Part shown: positions 17,539 to 26,587 of the stretch, one piece after another
Numbering within the stretch: position 1 is the stretch's first letter
Layout of the letters: each line of letters begins with the position of its first letter
Assembly (NCBI RefSeq): GCF_029854215.1
Contig: NZ_CP122961.1
Coordinates: 4,164,892 to 4,228,891 of the forward strand
Length of the DNA stretch: 64,000 nucleotides
Direction of reading: 5' to 3'
Source of the DNA: Halomonas alkaliantarctica
GTDB taxonomy: Bacteria; Pseudomonadota; Gammaproteobacteria; Pseudomonadales; Halomonadaceae
Position numbers and translations under genes: made by a program
The notes under the pieces: generated by a model
What the model saw: only the letters and a program-made list of their open reading frames with translations
Database searches by the model: none
What the model was told of the DNA's origin: nothing

Positions 17539-18216
17539 ATGCGCATTTTGCTGGTAGAGGATGACCCAAGCCTAGCCTCGGGTATCCGCTTGGCTTTGAA
17601 GCCCGAGCACTACACCGTGGATCATCTGAGCGACGGAACTACCGCGCTGAATGCGCTGAAAGAGGGAGAACCCTTTGATGCGGTGATTCTCGACCTAGGG
17701 CTGCCGCGAATGGACGGTATGGAGGTGCTAAATGCGGTACGCCGCCACGGTAGCCAAGTCCCTATTTTAGTCCTGACTGCCCGCGATGCGGTGGATGACC
17801 GCATCGCAGGACTCGACGCGGGTGCCGACGACTATTTAACCAAACCTTTCGAAGTGGCGGAGCTGAAAGCCCGACTGCGCGCCTTGCTAAGACGTAGCCA
17901 GGGCCAAGTCAGCAGTATATTGAGCTATCGCGGCATTCGTCTGGATCCCCATACCTTAAACGTTAGCTTTCAAGGGCAAGATATAAGTTTATCGCGACGC
18001 GAACTCACACTGTTGCAAGAGTTTATGAGCCACCCTGGCCGAGTATTTACCCGTGATACTTTAGCTCGGCTGGTCTACGGCTGGGATGAAGACGTGGAGA
18101 GCAATGCCATTGAGGTTCATATCCATCATATACGTCGCAAGCTATTCACCGACGTTATTCGCACGGTGCGTGGCATTGGCTATGTCATGGATAAGCCGTC
18201 AAAGGATGATTCATGA
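17539..18216 (+). CDS. Two-component response regulator, OmpR/PhoB family (PmrA/QseB-like)
   Basis: 225 residues. Receiver domain with acidic pair Asp8-Asp9, phospho-acceptor Asp51 (VILDLGLPRMDG) and Lys101 (YLTKPF), followed by a winged-helix DNA-binding domain (LSRRELTLLQEFMSHPGRVFTRDTL, then EVHIHHIRRKL and VRGIGY). AAGGAG lies just before the ATG, 11 bases after the TPR gene. Its stop overlaps the kinase start (ATGA). The direct-repeat element at 13202-13218 fits the binding pattern of this subfamily, suggesting it controls its own operon. Confidence 0.92.
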   Translation: MRILLVEDDPSLASGIRLALKPEHYTVDHLSDGTTALNALKEGEPFDAVILDLGLPRMDGMEVLNAVRRHGSQVPILVLTARDAVDDRIAGLDAGADDYLTKPFEVAELKARLRALLRRSQGQVSSILSYRGIRLDPHTLNVSFQGQDISLSRRELTLLQEFMSHPGRVFTRDTLARLVYGWDEDVESNAIEVHIHHIRRKLFTDVIRTVRGIGYVMDKPSKDDS

Positions 18217-19598
18217 CCTCAATTCGACAACGTACCTTGGGGCTGTCGCTACTGGTATTTGGCCTAAGCATGCTGGTCATCGGCTTTGTCAGCTACCGTT
18301 ATGCCGCCCATGAAATAGAAGAGCTGTACGATGCCAGCTTAGCCCAGAATGCGCGTCTGCTAGAAGGCTTGTTACAGGCGCCGCTGCCAGATACCAACCG
18401 CAATGTGTTAATTAACAGCTTAGAGAGCGCATTACAGCGCGCTCGCGAGTCCGATAAACGCTTTGCGGGCCACCGCTACGAAAGCAAATTAGCCTTCCAA
18501 CTGTGGGAGGACGATCGCCTACTGCTGCGCTCTGCGAGCGCCCCTGAACAGCCCCTTGCTCAGCAGCCCGTCGGCTACTCAACGCTCACCGTGGGGGCAC
18601 ACGATTGGCGAGTGTATGTACTTGAGGTGCCGGACTCATCCAATCGTGTGGTAGTGAGCGAGCGCGAAGACGTTCGCGGGGAACTGATCAGGGCAGTCGC
18701 GCTGCGTACGTTACTGCCCGACCTGATTGGCCTGCCGCTACTCACCGCCCTGCTGTGGTGGTCGATTGGCTGGGGCTTGGTACCGCTATCGCGCATGGCC
18801 GAGCAAATTCGCAATCGTGATCCGCATAATTTACAGCCCCTCACCCTCAGCCCACTGCCCCAGGAATTAGATACCATCGCAGGTGCGCTCAACCGGCTGT
18901 TAGAGCGAATCCGCATAATGCGCGTACGCGAAAAGCGATTTATTGCCGATGCCGCCCATGAATTACGTACCCCCTTAGCAGTGCTTGATCTACACGCCCA
19001 AAATGCCCTGACTGCCGACGATATTGAAGACCGTCAGGAGGCGCTCAATCACCTTCGCGGCGGCGTTGCCCGGGCCACCCGCTTGGTTACTCAACTGTTA
19101 ACTCTCGCGCGTCTGGAGCCTGAAGAGGAGTCGCAGCCTGAATACCGCACTAGCCAGTTGCTTAGTGAAGTGCGTGAGACCTTGGCCAAGCTTTCGCCGC
19201 TGGCCGCTGAGCGAGAACAGCAGCTGTTGTTAAATGCGGATGAGCAGGAGAATTGGACAGTGTTAGAAGAACCGGGCGCCATTGAAACCCTGGTACAGAA
19301 TATTGTCGGCAATGCCATCCAGCACTCCCCTCACCAAAGTGTCATCAGCATTACGCTGACAACGACGCCACAAGGCTTTCAATTAATGGTGGATGACCAG
19401 GGCCCTGGGATACCGATCAATGAACGCAAAAAAGTGGTTGAACGCTTTCAGCGTGCAGGCCCTAGTGCGGGTTCAGGCTTAGGCCTTTCTATTGTTGAGC
19501 GGCTAGTGACGCGCCATGGCGGCACCCTACAGCTTGATGAAGCTCCAAGCGGAGGGTTGCGCGTACGTATTTATCTTCAGCGCCCAAGAGAAGAATAA
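18213..19598 (+). CDS. Sensor histidine kinase (QseC/PmrB-like)
   Basis: 461 residues. Membrane segments at about 8-28 and 168-188 enclose a periplasmic sensor region of about 140 residues. Then come a HAMP-like linker, the dimerisation helix with His249 in DAAHELRTPLAVLD, and a catalytic domain with N box (VQNIVGNAIQHS), G1 (VDDQGPGI) and G2 (GSGLGLSIVERL). It should phosphorylate the response regulator encoded directly upstream. Signal unknown. It is the last gene of the seven-gene operon; no clear hairpin terminator follows, only 130 bases to the CBS gene. Confidence 0.92.
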   Translation: MTSIRQRTLGLSLLVFGLSMLVIGFVSYRYAAHEIEELYDASLAQNARLLEGLLQAPLPDTNRNVLINSLESALQRARESDKRFAGHRYESKLAFQLWEDDRLLLRSASAPEQPLAQQPVGYSTLTVGAHDWRVYVLEVPDSSNRVVVSEREDVRGELIRAVALRTLLPDLIGLPLLTALLWWSIGWGLVPLSRMAEQIRNRDPHNLQPLTLSPLPQELDTIAGALNRLLERIRIMRVREKRFIADAAHELRTPLAVLDLHAQNALTADDIEDRQEALNHLRGGVARATRLVTQLLTLARLEPEEESQPEYRTSQLLSEVRETLAKLSPLAAEREQQLLLNADEQENWTVLEEPGAIETLVQNIVGNAIQHSPHQSVISITLTTTPQGFQLMVDDQGPGIPINERKKVVERFQRAGPSAGSGLGLSIVERLVTRHGGTLQLDEAPSGGLRVRIYLQRPREE

Positions 19599-19635
19599 TA
19601 TTTTCTTTGCTCCCTAAGCTTCGTTTTATGAATCT

Positions 19636-19652
19636 CTTAAGGTTGCGGTAAG
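19636..19652. promoter_or_regulatory. Possible second PmrA/QseB-like direct repeat
   Basis: CTTAAG (19636-19641), five bases, GGTAAG (19647-19652): the same 11-base period as the element at 13202-13218, with two mismatches in the second half-site relative to CTTAAG. It lies 76 bases before the CBS-domain gene, so the regulator of the upstream operon may also act here. Weak on its own. Confidence 0.3.
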
Positions 19653-19678
19653 AATTGCGTGTAACTGTGGAGCAACAC

Positions 19679-19704
19679 GGTAAACCAGATGGTAACGGTT
19701 TACC
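19679..19704. promoter_or_regulatory. Inverted repeat in the CBS gene leader
   Basis: GGTAAACC (19679-19686) and GGTTTACC (19697-19704) form perfect 8-bp arms around ten bases, ending ten bases before a perfect AAGGAGG ribosome site (19714-19720). It could be a repressor operator or a leader hairpin; there is no T-run, so it is not a terminator. Confidence 0.4.
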
Positions 19705-19728
19705 TTTCTCCACAAGGAGGTCCCCTCG

Positions 19729-20328
19729 ATGAACCAAGTGACTTTTGCACCTAAACCCTTAATTCAACTCGGCGCAACCCCACTGCTGACCATGCCTGCA
19801 GCCCGGCGGTTACTGCCTACCAGTCCTGCCATGACGGTGCTTACCGACTTTTCCCAAGTCATGCCTCAATCCGTTGATGCCGACACACCTATCGACGAGG
19901 CACATCTTAAGATGCGCTATGGCGGCGTACGGATGCTGTTTGTCATGGATAACAAAGCGCACTGTATCGGCGTAATTACCTCAAAAGAAGTGATTGGCTC
20001 AAGGCGTATCAACCTGGCCATGCAGCAGCGTAACCTTAGCCGCGAAGAAATTACCGCCGAAATGATTATGACTCCGTGGCATAAGCTGAGTGCCATGCCC
20101 GTCTCCCAACTGGCATCATTGACAATTGAAGACCTGGTACTATCGATGGAAGCTTTTACCGATCAACACCTGTTAATTACTGAGCAAAACGATCATCACG
20201 AGACTAGGATTCGTGGCATTATTTCAGCAACCGATATACAGAGTGCGGTGGGTAAAGAGATCAATCCGGTGCCCAGAGCAAAAAGCTTTGCCGATATTTG
20301 CCACGTTATAACCGGCCACGATCTATAA
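19729..20328 (+). CDS. CBS-domain protein
   Basis: 199 residues with a pair of CBS motifs: the first around residues 45-85 (DTPIDEAHLKMRYGGVRMLFV, then GVITSKEVIG) and the second around 105-180 (MIMTPWHKLSAMP, ending RGIISATDIQ). CBS pairs bind adenine nucleotides or S-adenosylmethionine and regulate partners. No other domain or membrane segment is visible, so this is a stand-alone CBS protein of unknown partner. The Shine-Dalgarno is ideal (AAGGAGG, nine bases from ATG), suggesting high expression. A terminator shared with nhaD follows. Confidence 0.85.
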   Translation: MNQVTFAPKPLIQLGATPLLTMPAARRLLPTSPAMTVLTDFSQVMPQSVDADTPIDEAHLKMRYGGVRMLFVMDNKAHCIGVITSKEVIGSRRINLAMQQRNLSREEITAEMIMTPWHKLSAMPVSQLASLTIEDLVLSMEAFTDQHLLITEQNDHHETRIRGIISATDIQSAVGKEINPVPRAKSFADICHVITGHDL

Positions 20329-20364
20329 AGATCTTGTCATTAGCCAATTTAATTTATTCCTAAG

Positions 20365-20400
20365 AACGCCCCTTATTGATTATTCAATAAGGGGCGTTTT
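20365..20400. terminator. Bidirectional terminator between the CBS gene and nhaD
   Basis: Perfect 15-bp stem (AACGCCCCTTATTGA, 20365-20379, and complement 20384-20398) with a TTAT loop. T-rich tails occur on both sides (GTTTT on plus; TTCTTAGG on minus), so it can serve both convergent genes. Confidence 0.85.
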
Positions 20401-20418
20401 CAGTTTGCTATACAGCGC

Positions 20419-21885
20419 TTAAAACAACGCGCTATTAATCCAGAGATGCGCGGCAATGCTGCCGATATAACCTAATAAAATAGCCGGCACCCAACGGAGG
20501 TGAACGGAAAAAGTATAGATTCCGCGAGCCTGGCCCATAAGGGCAACACCTGCGGCGGAGCCCATCGAGAGCAAACTACCCCCCACGCCCGCGGTTAGAG
20601 TGATCAATAGCCAGTTACCCTCAGACATATCGGGGGCCATGGAAAGTACTGCGAACATGACAGGGATGTTATCAACGACTGCCGAGATAAGCCCCAGCAC
20701 AACGTTAGCCCACACTGGGTCCCAACTACCGTAGAGTGTTTCGGACAGCAGGCTGAGATAACCCATAAACCCAAGGCCTCCCACGCACATCACCACCCCG
20801 TAGAAGAACAGCAGCGTATCCCACTCGGAACGCGCAATACGGCTGAAAATATCAAATGGCACCACGCTACCCAGTTGCTCCAACTTCTTCCAATCGCCCC
20901 GGCGTGAGTAGCGTTCCCGCTTGCGTTCAAGGGAACGGGGCAGGCTGCGGCGCAGGTAGTAACCAAAGAACTGCAGTAATCCTAAACCAAACATCATGCC
21001 CATGGCGGGGGGTAAATACAGCACAGAGTGGCAAAGTACCGAAATGGCCACGGTGAGCAAAAACAGTACGATAATCCGACGCGCGCCACGCTTGAGCCAG
21101 ACATTTTCTTGTAACGCCGCAGGCTGACGATTAGCAATGAAGAAATTCATGATCAACGCAGGCACCATGAAATTAACTATCGCGGGAACCAGCAGCGCGA
21201 AGAAGCCCTCGAACGGCACTTGGCCAGCTTGCCACACCATCAACGTAGTGATATCGCCAAACGGGCTAAAGGCACCGCCTGCGTTGGAAGCCACCACCAC
21301 ATTGACGCAGCAAATGCCGATAAACTTTTTATCCCCTTCGGCCACTTTCAGCACCACAGCACACATCAGCATGGCGGTGGTCATATTGTTGGCGATCGCT
21401 GAAATACCAAACGCCATAACGCCGGTAATCCAAAACAGGGTGCGATAGCTGAAGCCTTTACGCACTAGCCAAGAACGCAGCGCATCAAATACCCGGCGCT
21501 CTTCCATGGCGTTGATATAGGTCATCGCCACCAGCAAAAACAGCAGCAGCTCGGCGTATTCAAGCAGCGTTTCGCGGAAGGCGGTTTCCGCCTCTTCCGG
21601 CATCCCCGCTTGTACATAGACCCAAGCCACTAGCGCCCAAATAAGCCCTGCCGCGACCAGTACAGGCTTAGACTTACGCATGTGCAGTAGCTCTTCACTC
21701 ATCACCAACGCATAGGCGAGTACGAAGATCACGACAGAAGAGATACCGGCAAGCGTGAGAGTAAGATCGAGGGGTCCGGCGGCAGCATAGACGAGCGAAG
21801 GAAAGACAAAAAGCGTGCAGGCGAGCAACAACCAAGCGACCCGGCTAGCATAATGCCGGGTTACGAGGACGTTTGGTGGTTTCAT
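20419..21885 (-). CDS. nhaD: Na+/H+ antiporter NhaD
   Basis: 488 residues, 11-13 hydrophobic segments. NhaD-type features are visible: the SAIANNMTTAMLMCAVVLK segment, SNAGGAFSPFGDITTLM and the C-terminal AVVDNIPVMFAVLSM, all in the ion-transporter superfamily core. NhaD exchanges internal Na+ or Li+ for external H+ and is typical of salt- and alkali-tolerant bacteria, matching the halophile picture. The ATG at 21885 is chosen; an in-frame TTG at 21900 is a weaker alternative. The N-terminal helix may be a cleaved signal (LVYAAAG). It is monocistronic. Confidence 0.92.
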   Translation of the reverse strand: MKPPNVLVTRHYASRVAWLLLACTLFVFPSLVYAAAGPLDLTLTLAGISSVVIFVLAYALVMSEELLHMRKSKPVLVAAGLIWALVAWVYVQAGMPEEAETAFRETLLEYAELLLFLLVAMTYINAMEERRVFDALRSWLVRKGFSYRTLFWITGVMAFGISAIANNMTTAMLMCAVVLKVAEGDKKFIGICCVNVVVASNAGGAFSPFGDITTLMVWQAGQVPFEGFFALLVPAIVNFMVPALIMNFFIANRQPAALQENVWLKRGARRIIVLFLLTVAISVLCHSVLYLPPAMGMMFGLGLLQFFGYYLRRSLPRSLERKRERYSRRGDWKKLEQLGSVVPFDIFSRIARSEWDTLLFFYGVVMCVGGLGFMGYLSLLSETLYGSWDPVWANVVLGLISAVVDNIPVMFAVLSMAPDMSEGNWLLITLTAGVGGSLLSMGSAAGVALMGQARGIYTFSVHLRWVPAILLGYIGSIAAHLWINSALF

Positions 21886-21968
21886 GGCGATGTTATCCAA
21901 TCAGGGAGAGAAAGACCGCCACGATCATAAGCACCCTATCAACATGCTGCAACGCAACGGCTGCGCAT

Positions 21969-21993
21969 AAGATGCGGCTAATTGCCGCATCTT
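21969..21993 (-). terminator. Hairpin downstream of glmS
   Basis: Perfect 10-bp arms AAGATGCGGC (21969-21978) and GCCGCATCTT (21984-21993), loop TAATT, 49 bases after the glmS stop. The following minus-strand bases are not T-rich, so termination is likely but imperfect. Confidence 0.5.
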
Positions 21994-22041
21994 GTAAAGC
22001 GTTTTTATTGGCTTAACTCAATATAAAACCTGACACCTAAC

Positions 22042-23883
22042 TCACTCAACCGTCACACTTTTAGCTAGGTTACGGGGCTGGTCTACATCGGTGCCTTTGA
22101 GCACAGCCACGTGGTAACTCAATAGCTGTAGTGGCAGGGTATATAGCAGCGGCGCCAGCGCTTCGTGCACGTGGGGCAGGGTCAGTACGCGAATATCTTC
22201 CTGGACGTCGATACCCACGCTCTCATCGGCAAATACAAACAGCTGGCCGCCGCGGGCGCGGACTTCCTGTAGGTTGGATTTAAGCTTTTCAAGCAGGTCA
22301 TCGTTGGGGGCGACCGAGATCACCGGCATTTCACTGTCCACCAGCGCCAGCGGGCCGTGCTTTAATTCGCCAGCGGGGTACGCCTCAGCGTGAATATAGG
22401 AGATCTCTTTGAGTTTTAACGCCCCCTCAAGGGCAATCGGGTATTGAGCCCCGCGTCCCAAGAAGAGTGCATGATGTTTCTCAGCAAACGCTTGGGAAAG
22501 CGTTTCGATCTGGCTATCCAACGTTAGCACTCGCTGGCACACTTCTGGCAGCGTGCGCAGCGCGTCGATGATATCCGGGTATTCGACTTGGTTTTTGGCT
22601 TTACTCACTGAAAGCGTTAGTAGCATTAACGCCACTAGCTGGGTGGTAAAGGCTTTGGTCGAAGCAACGCCAATTTCAGGGCCAGCACGGGTCATTAACG
22701 TGATATCTGATTCACGCACCAGCGAACTACCAGGCACATTACAGATCGCCAGCGAGCCCACATAGTTGAGGGTTTTAGCAAAGCGCAGTGCGGCCAACGT
22801 ATCGGCGGTTTCGCCAGATTGGGAGAGAGTGACAAATAGTGTGCCTTCGGGTACGACCGGGTGGCGGTAGCGATACTCGGAGGCAACCTCGACCTGCACC
22901 GGCACACCCGCATAACGTTCTAGCCAGTAACGTGCCACCAGCCCCGCGTGGTAGCTGGTGCCACAGGCGATGATATGCACGTGGCGAGTACGTTGGAAGA
23001 GCGCCTGTGCATCCGGGCCAAAGCTCTCCACTAATACGCTTTGAGCGCTTAGCCGCCCTTCTAATGCTGCCTCAATAACCGTCGGCTGCTCAAAAATTTC
23101 CTTGAGCATATAATGGCGATACTCACCCTTACTGGCCGCGCCATCGCCGTGCTCAAAGGTATGAATAGGGCGCTCAACGTCGTTACCGTCGCGATCTACA
23201 ATACGAATGGCACCCTGCTCACGCAGCTCAACCAAGTCGCCCTCTTCAAGGTAAATAAAGCGATCCGTCACCGGTAGCAGCGCTAGCGGGTCAGAGGCTA
23301 AAAAGGCTTCATTAATCCCCACACCAACCACCAGTGGGCTACCCTGGCGAGCACCAACTACGACCCCTGGCTCTTTGGCACTCATTACCCCCAGCGCGTA
23401 GGCGCCACCTAAGCCGTTTACGATCTGCTGCGTGGCAGCAAATAAGGTAAGGCCATCGGCCAGCTTTTCGGAAAGTAAGTGAGCAATCACTTCGGTGTCG
23501 GTTTCAGAGTTAAACGCATAGCCGTTGCGCTGCAGGTTATTTTTTATCGCCTCGTAGTTCTCAATAATGCCATTGTGAACCACGGCCACCTGGTTTTCCT
23601 GAACATGGCTACCACTGTGATGCGGATGTGCGTTGGCTTCAGAGGGTTTCCCGTGAGTTGCCCAGCGAGTGTGCGCGATGCCCGATAAACCCGGCAGCGC
23701 GGCTTTATCCAACTCTGCGGCAAGCGCCGCTACTTTTCCAAGCGCACGATGACGGGTTAATACCCCATCACTAAATACCGTCATACCGGCCGAATCGTAG
23801 CCGCGATATTCCAGGCGCCTTAGCCCTTCTAATAAAATTTCTTGAACGTTGCGCTGGGCAACGGCAGCTACAATCCCACACAT
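22042..23883 (-). CDS. glmS: Glutamine-fructose-6-phosphate aminotransferase (isomerising)
   Basis: 613 residues, standard length. GlmS makes glucosamine 6-phosphate, the first step towards UDP-GlcNAc for peptidoglycan and lipopolysaccharide. Catalytic Cys2 begins the glutaminase domain (MCGIVAAVA), with RRLEYRGYDSAG and HTRWATHGKPSE following; two SIS sugar-isomerase domains occupy the rest (IIACGTSYHAG, TLSQSGETADT, ASTKAFTTQ), ending PRNLAKSVTVE. It lies 150 bases downstream of glmU on the same strand; that gap is AT-rich and could hold a separate promoter. No hairpin like the enterobacterial GlmZ target was checked. Confidence 0.97.
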   Translation of the reverse strand: MCGIVAAVAQRNVQEILLEGLRRLEYRGYDSAGMTVFSDGVLTRHRALGKVAALAAELDKAALPGLSGIAHTRWATHGKPSEANAHPHHSGSHVQENQVAVVHNGIIENYEAIKNNLQRNGYAFNSETDTEVIAHLLSEKLADGLTLFAATQQIVNGLGGAYALGVMSAKEPGVVVGARQGSPLVVGVGINEAFLASDPLALLPVTDRFIYLEEGDLVELREQGAIRIVDRDGNDVERPIHTFEHGDGAASKGEYRHYMLKEIFEQPTVIEAALEGRLSAQSVLVESFGPDAQALFQRTRHVHIIACGTSYHAGLVARYWLERYAGVPVQVEVASEYRYRHPVVPEGTLFVTLSQSGETADTLAALRFAKTLNYVGSLAICNVPGSSLVRESDITLMTRAGPEIGVASTKAFTTQLVALMLLTLSVSKAKNQVEYPDIIDALRTLPEVCQRVLTLDSQIETLSQAFAEKHHALFLGRGAQYPIALEGALKLKEISYIHAEAYPAGELKHGPLALVDSEMPVISVAPNDDLLEKLKSNLQEVRARGGQLFVFADESVGIDVQEDIRVLTLPHVHEALAPLLYTLPLQLLSYHVAVLKGTDVDQPRNLAKSVTVE

Positions 23884-24033
23884 GTTTACTCTCCCAGGTT
23901 ATTAACCAGAGCACTTCAAAAAGCTACTCAACCAATCCGCATAAAGGTAAATCGACGGCATGGATATATGAATACGGATTTTTAATGATTCTATGAACGA
24001 TGTTTAGAACTATTTTTAATACTTTTTTAAGTA

Positions 24034-25404
24034 CTATGGTTCTTTACACTTGCTAGGGCGCAGCCAATCAATTTTTTCTAACTGGCGGCCTCGGGTTACC
24101 ACTAACGCATAGTCGGTGACGTCTTTAGCAATCGTAGAACCAGCCCCGACAGTGGCGCCTTTACCTATCGTAACAGGTGCTACCAACGCCGAGTTAGAGC
24201 CAATAAAGGCATTATCGCCAATATCAGTACGGTGTTTATTAGCCCCATCGTAGTTACAGGTAATAGTGCCTGCACCCACATTAACATCCCGGCCTAGACG
24301 GGCATCGCCGACGTAGCTTAAGTGATTAATCTTACTGCCCTCTCCCACATCCGCGTTTTTGGTTTCAACAAAATTGCCCACCTTGGCTTTTACCGCCATT
24401 CGCGTACCGGGGCGTAACCGCGCGAAAGGGCCAATCTGGTTTAGGCCCGCTGCCACGGTGCCTTCTATTACACTATGGGTATCTATCACGCTTTCTGCAC
24501 CAATGGTGCTGTTTTTGATCACGCAGTAGGGGCCAACCCGAACCCCTTCGCCTAACTCAACCTCACCTTCAAACACGCAGCCCACATCGATAAATACATC
24601 ATGCCCGCAGGTTAAACGCCCGCGCACATCGAGCCGTTCAGGGTCAACAAGTGCTACCCCCTGCGCCATCAACTTATCGGCCAACTGGCGTTGATAAACG
24701 CGCTCCAAGCGGGCCATTTGCGCTCGGTTATTGACGCCTTCCACTTCTACTGCTGTGTCCGGTTGGGCAGTGCATACCTTGATGCCTTCTGCCGCTGCCA
24801 TGGCTATTACATCGGTTAGGTAATACTCGCCCTGGGCATTTTCTGCGGAGAGCTGCGGCAACCAGCGTTTAAGCTGGGCACTCGTCATGGCCATAATGCC
24901 GGTATTGCATTCAGTGATGGCAAGCTGGGCGCTGCTGGCATCTTTTTGCTCAACAATCGCCACCGCATCGCCTGCATCGTTGCGCTCAATCCGCCCATAG
25001 CCGGTAGGGTCGGCTAGCGTTACCGTCAATAGTCCCATGTGCTGCTCATCCACATGGGCCAACAGCTCGCTTAAGGATTCCCGCTGCAGCAGCGGTACAT
25101 CGCCGTAAAGGATTAACACCTTGCCGCTACCCAGCTGCTCAAGCGCTTGCGCCACCGCGTGCCCGGTGCCTTTCTGCTCGGCCTGTACGGCAAACTGCAC
25201 GGCATTTCCTGCCAACGCTTCACGCAGCTGTTCAGCGCCATGACCAATCACGACATGAGTGCGATCAGGCTTCAGCCCAGAGGCGGTATCCAGCACATGC
25301 TGCACCATAGGCTTGCCCGCCAGGGTGTGAAGCACTTTAGGAATTTGAGAACGCATCCGCGTGCCTTTGCCGGCGGCGAGAATGACAATATCCAGTTCTT
25401 GCAT
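24034..25404 (-). CDS. glmU: Bifunctional UDP-GlcNAc pyrophosphorylase / glucosamine-1-P acetyltransferase
   Basis: 456 residues. N-terminal nucleotidyltransferase domain with LAAGKGTRMRS and the YGDVPLL motif; C-terminal left-handed beta-helix acetyltransferase with hexapeptide repeats (for example NVGAGTITCNYDG, then IGSNSALVAPVTIG). It catalyses the last two steps to UDP-GlcNAc, directly complementing glmS next door. ATG at 25404 is chosen because AGGTG precedes it and it starts one base after the apbE stop; a GTG at 25413 would overlap apbE. Expected to form a trimer in the cytosol. Confidence 0.96.
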   Translation of the reverse strand: MQELDIVILAAGKGTRMRSQIPKVLHTLAGKPMVQHVLDTASGLKPDRTHVVIGHGAEQLREALAGNAVQFAVQAEQKGTGHAVAQALEQLGSGKVLILYGDVPLLQRESLSELLAHVDEQHMGLLTVTLADPTGYGRIERNDAGDAVAIVEQKDASSAQLAITECNTGIMAMTSAQLKRWLPQLSAENAQGEYYLTDVIAMAAAEGIKVCTAQPDTAVEVEGVNNRAQMARLERVYQRQLADKLMAQGVALVDPERLDVRGRLTCGHDVFIDVGCVFEGEVELGEGVRVGPYCVIKNSTIGAESVIDTHSVIEGTVAAGLNQIGPFARLRPGTRMAVKAKVGNFVETKNADVGEGSKINHLSYVGDARLGRDVNVGAGTITCNYDGANKHRTDIGDNAFIGSNSALVAPVTIGKGATVGAGSTIAKDVTDYALVVTRGRQLEKIDWLRPSKCKEP

Positions 25405-25405
25405 A

Positions 25406-26575
25406 CTATTCACCTATTACGGTTGGATCAGCGGGCACTTGGTGGGCTGTGGCGGGGATGTTGGTCGCAGGGGTTCTGCGGTGTTCAATGCCTAATTCAT
25501 TAACCAGCGTTTCCCCAAAATAATTAACAAATTCCGGGCTAGCAATGCTGCGCCACTGCCCGCCATCGCGCACGAGCAAAAGCACCTTAAGGTTATTATC
25601 AATGGCCAGTTGCATCGCTTCCTGTTCGCCAACCACTAGCAGCGCCGTCGCCCAGGCATCCGCCCAAGCATTGGAGGGATGAAAAACCGACACCGAGGCA
25701 AGCTGGTGCGTCACCGGTCGACCCGTGCGCGGATCAATGGTGTGAGAAAAGCGCTGGCCATCTACTTCAAAATAGTTGCGGTAATCACCTGAGGTGGCCA
25801 CCGACATACTCTCTAGCGGGATAATATGCTGAGCACGCTGCTGGCCATTTTCAGGCACCTCAATGCCAATCTTCCAAGGCGTTTGCTCTTCCTCATCACG
25901 CAGGCCGCGGGCGATCAGTTCTCCGCCAATATTGACTAAGTAGTGCTCCAGCCCCTGCTGCTCCAGGTAAGCAGCGACCCGGTCAGTTCCATGGCCTTTG
26001 GCCACGCCAGAAAGGTCGACGAACACATCGCGGATGCGCCGCGCCTGCATATTTTGAGTATCGACCTCTAAAGCGTCATAACCTACCTGGGCCAACTGTT
26101 CGGCAAGAACATCATCGGCAGGTACCTCTTCTGGCCGCGCACCGGGGCCGAAGCTCCACAAATTGACCAGGTCGCCCACGGTAATATCAAAGGCTCCGTG
26201 GCTGGCTTCAGCGACGGATTGGCTAATCGCCAATACCTCAATAAGCTCATTGGAGAGGGGCTGCCACTCCTCCAGCGGAGCCTCGTTAAAAGCGATCAGT
26301 TCGGCATCATCACGATAGGTGGACATTGCCTGATCAACGTTCTCCAGCTCTGCTTTGAAGCCCTCTTCCAAGTCAAGAGACTCGCCCTGAGTGAGCGGAT
26401 CCATAATGGTCACCTGATAAAAGGTGCCAAAAATATTGCCATCGAAGCGTACCGGCGATTCCATCGGCCGATCACTCTCTGAGCAACCTGCCACGCCTAA
26501 CCCCAAACCCAGCAGTGAGCCCGTTACGATCAGTGCACGTCCCCAACTTGCTGTGTGCTCAACAGCCTTTTTCAT
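25406..26575 (-). CDS. apbE: FAD:protein FMN transferase (ApbE), lipoprotein
   Basis: 389 residues. The signal peptide ends in a lipobox-like LGVAGCSESD, so it is likely a lipoprotein anchored in the envelope. ApbE attaches FMN to Thr residues of target flavoproteins such as NqrB/NqrC, using FAD and Mg2+. Motifs: GTFYQVTIMD near the start, MSTYRDDAEL, FDITVGDLVNLWSFG, DLSGVAKGHGTDRV and HTIDPRTGRPV with the T-x-G-x-Y-like SVATSGDYRNYF. A Na+-pumping NADH dehydrogenase is a plausible client in a halophile but is not in the window. One base separates it from glmU. Confidence 0.92.
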   Translation of the reverse strand: MKKAVEHTASWGRALIVTGSLLGLGLGVAGCSESDRPMESPVRFDGNIFGTFYQVTIMDPLTQGESLDLEEGFKAELENVDQAMSTYRDDAELIAFNEAPLEEWQPLSNELIEVLAISQSVAEASHGAFDITVGDLVNLWSFGPGARPEEVPADDVLAEQLAQVGYDALEVDTQNMQARRIRDVFVDLSGVAKGHGTDRVAAYLEQQGLEHYLVNIGGELIARGLRDEEEQTPWKIGIEVPENGQQRAQHIIPLESMSVATSGDYRNYFEVDGQRFSHTIDPRTGRPVTHQLASVSVFHPSNAWADAWATALLVVGEQEAMQLAIDNNLKVLLLVRDGGQWRSIASPEFVNYFGETLVNELGIEHRRTPATNIPATAHQVPADPTVIGE

Positions 26576-26587
26576 CGTTGCTTTACC

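Noticed and set aside
22104..22112. CCACGTGG in glmS as parS
   Set aside because: Coding sequence with non-matching flanks.
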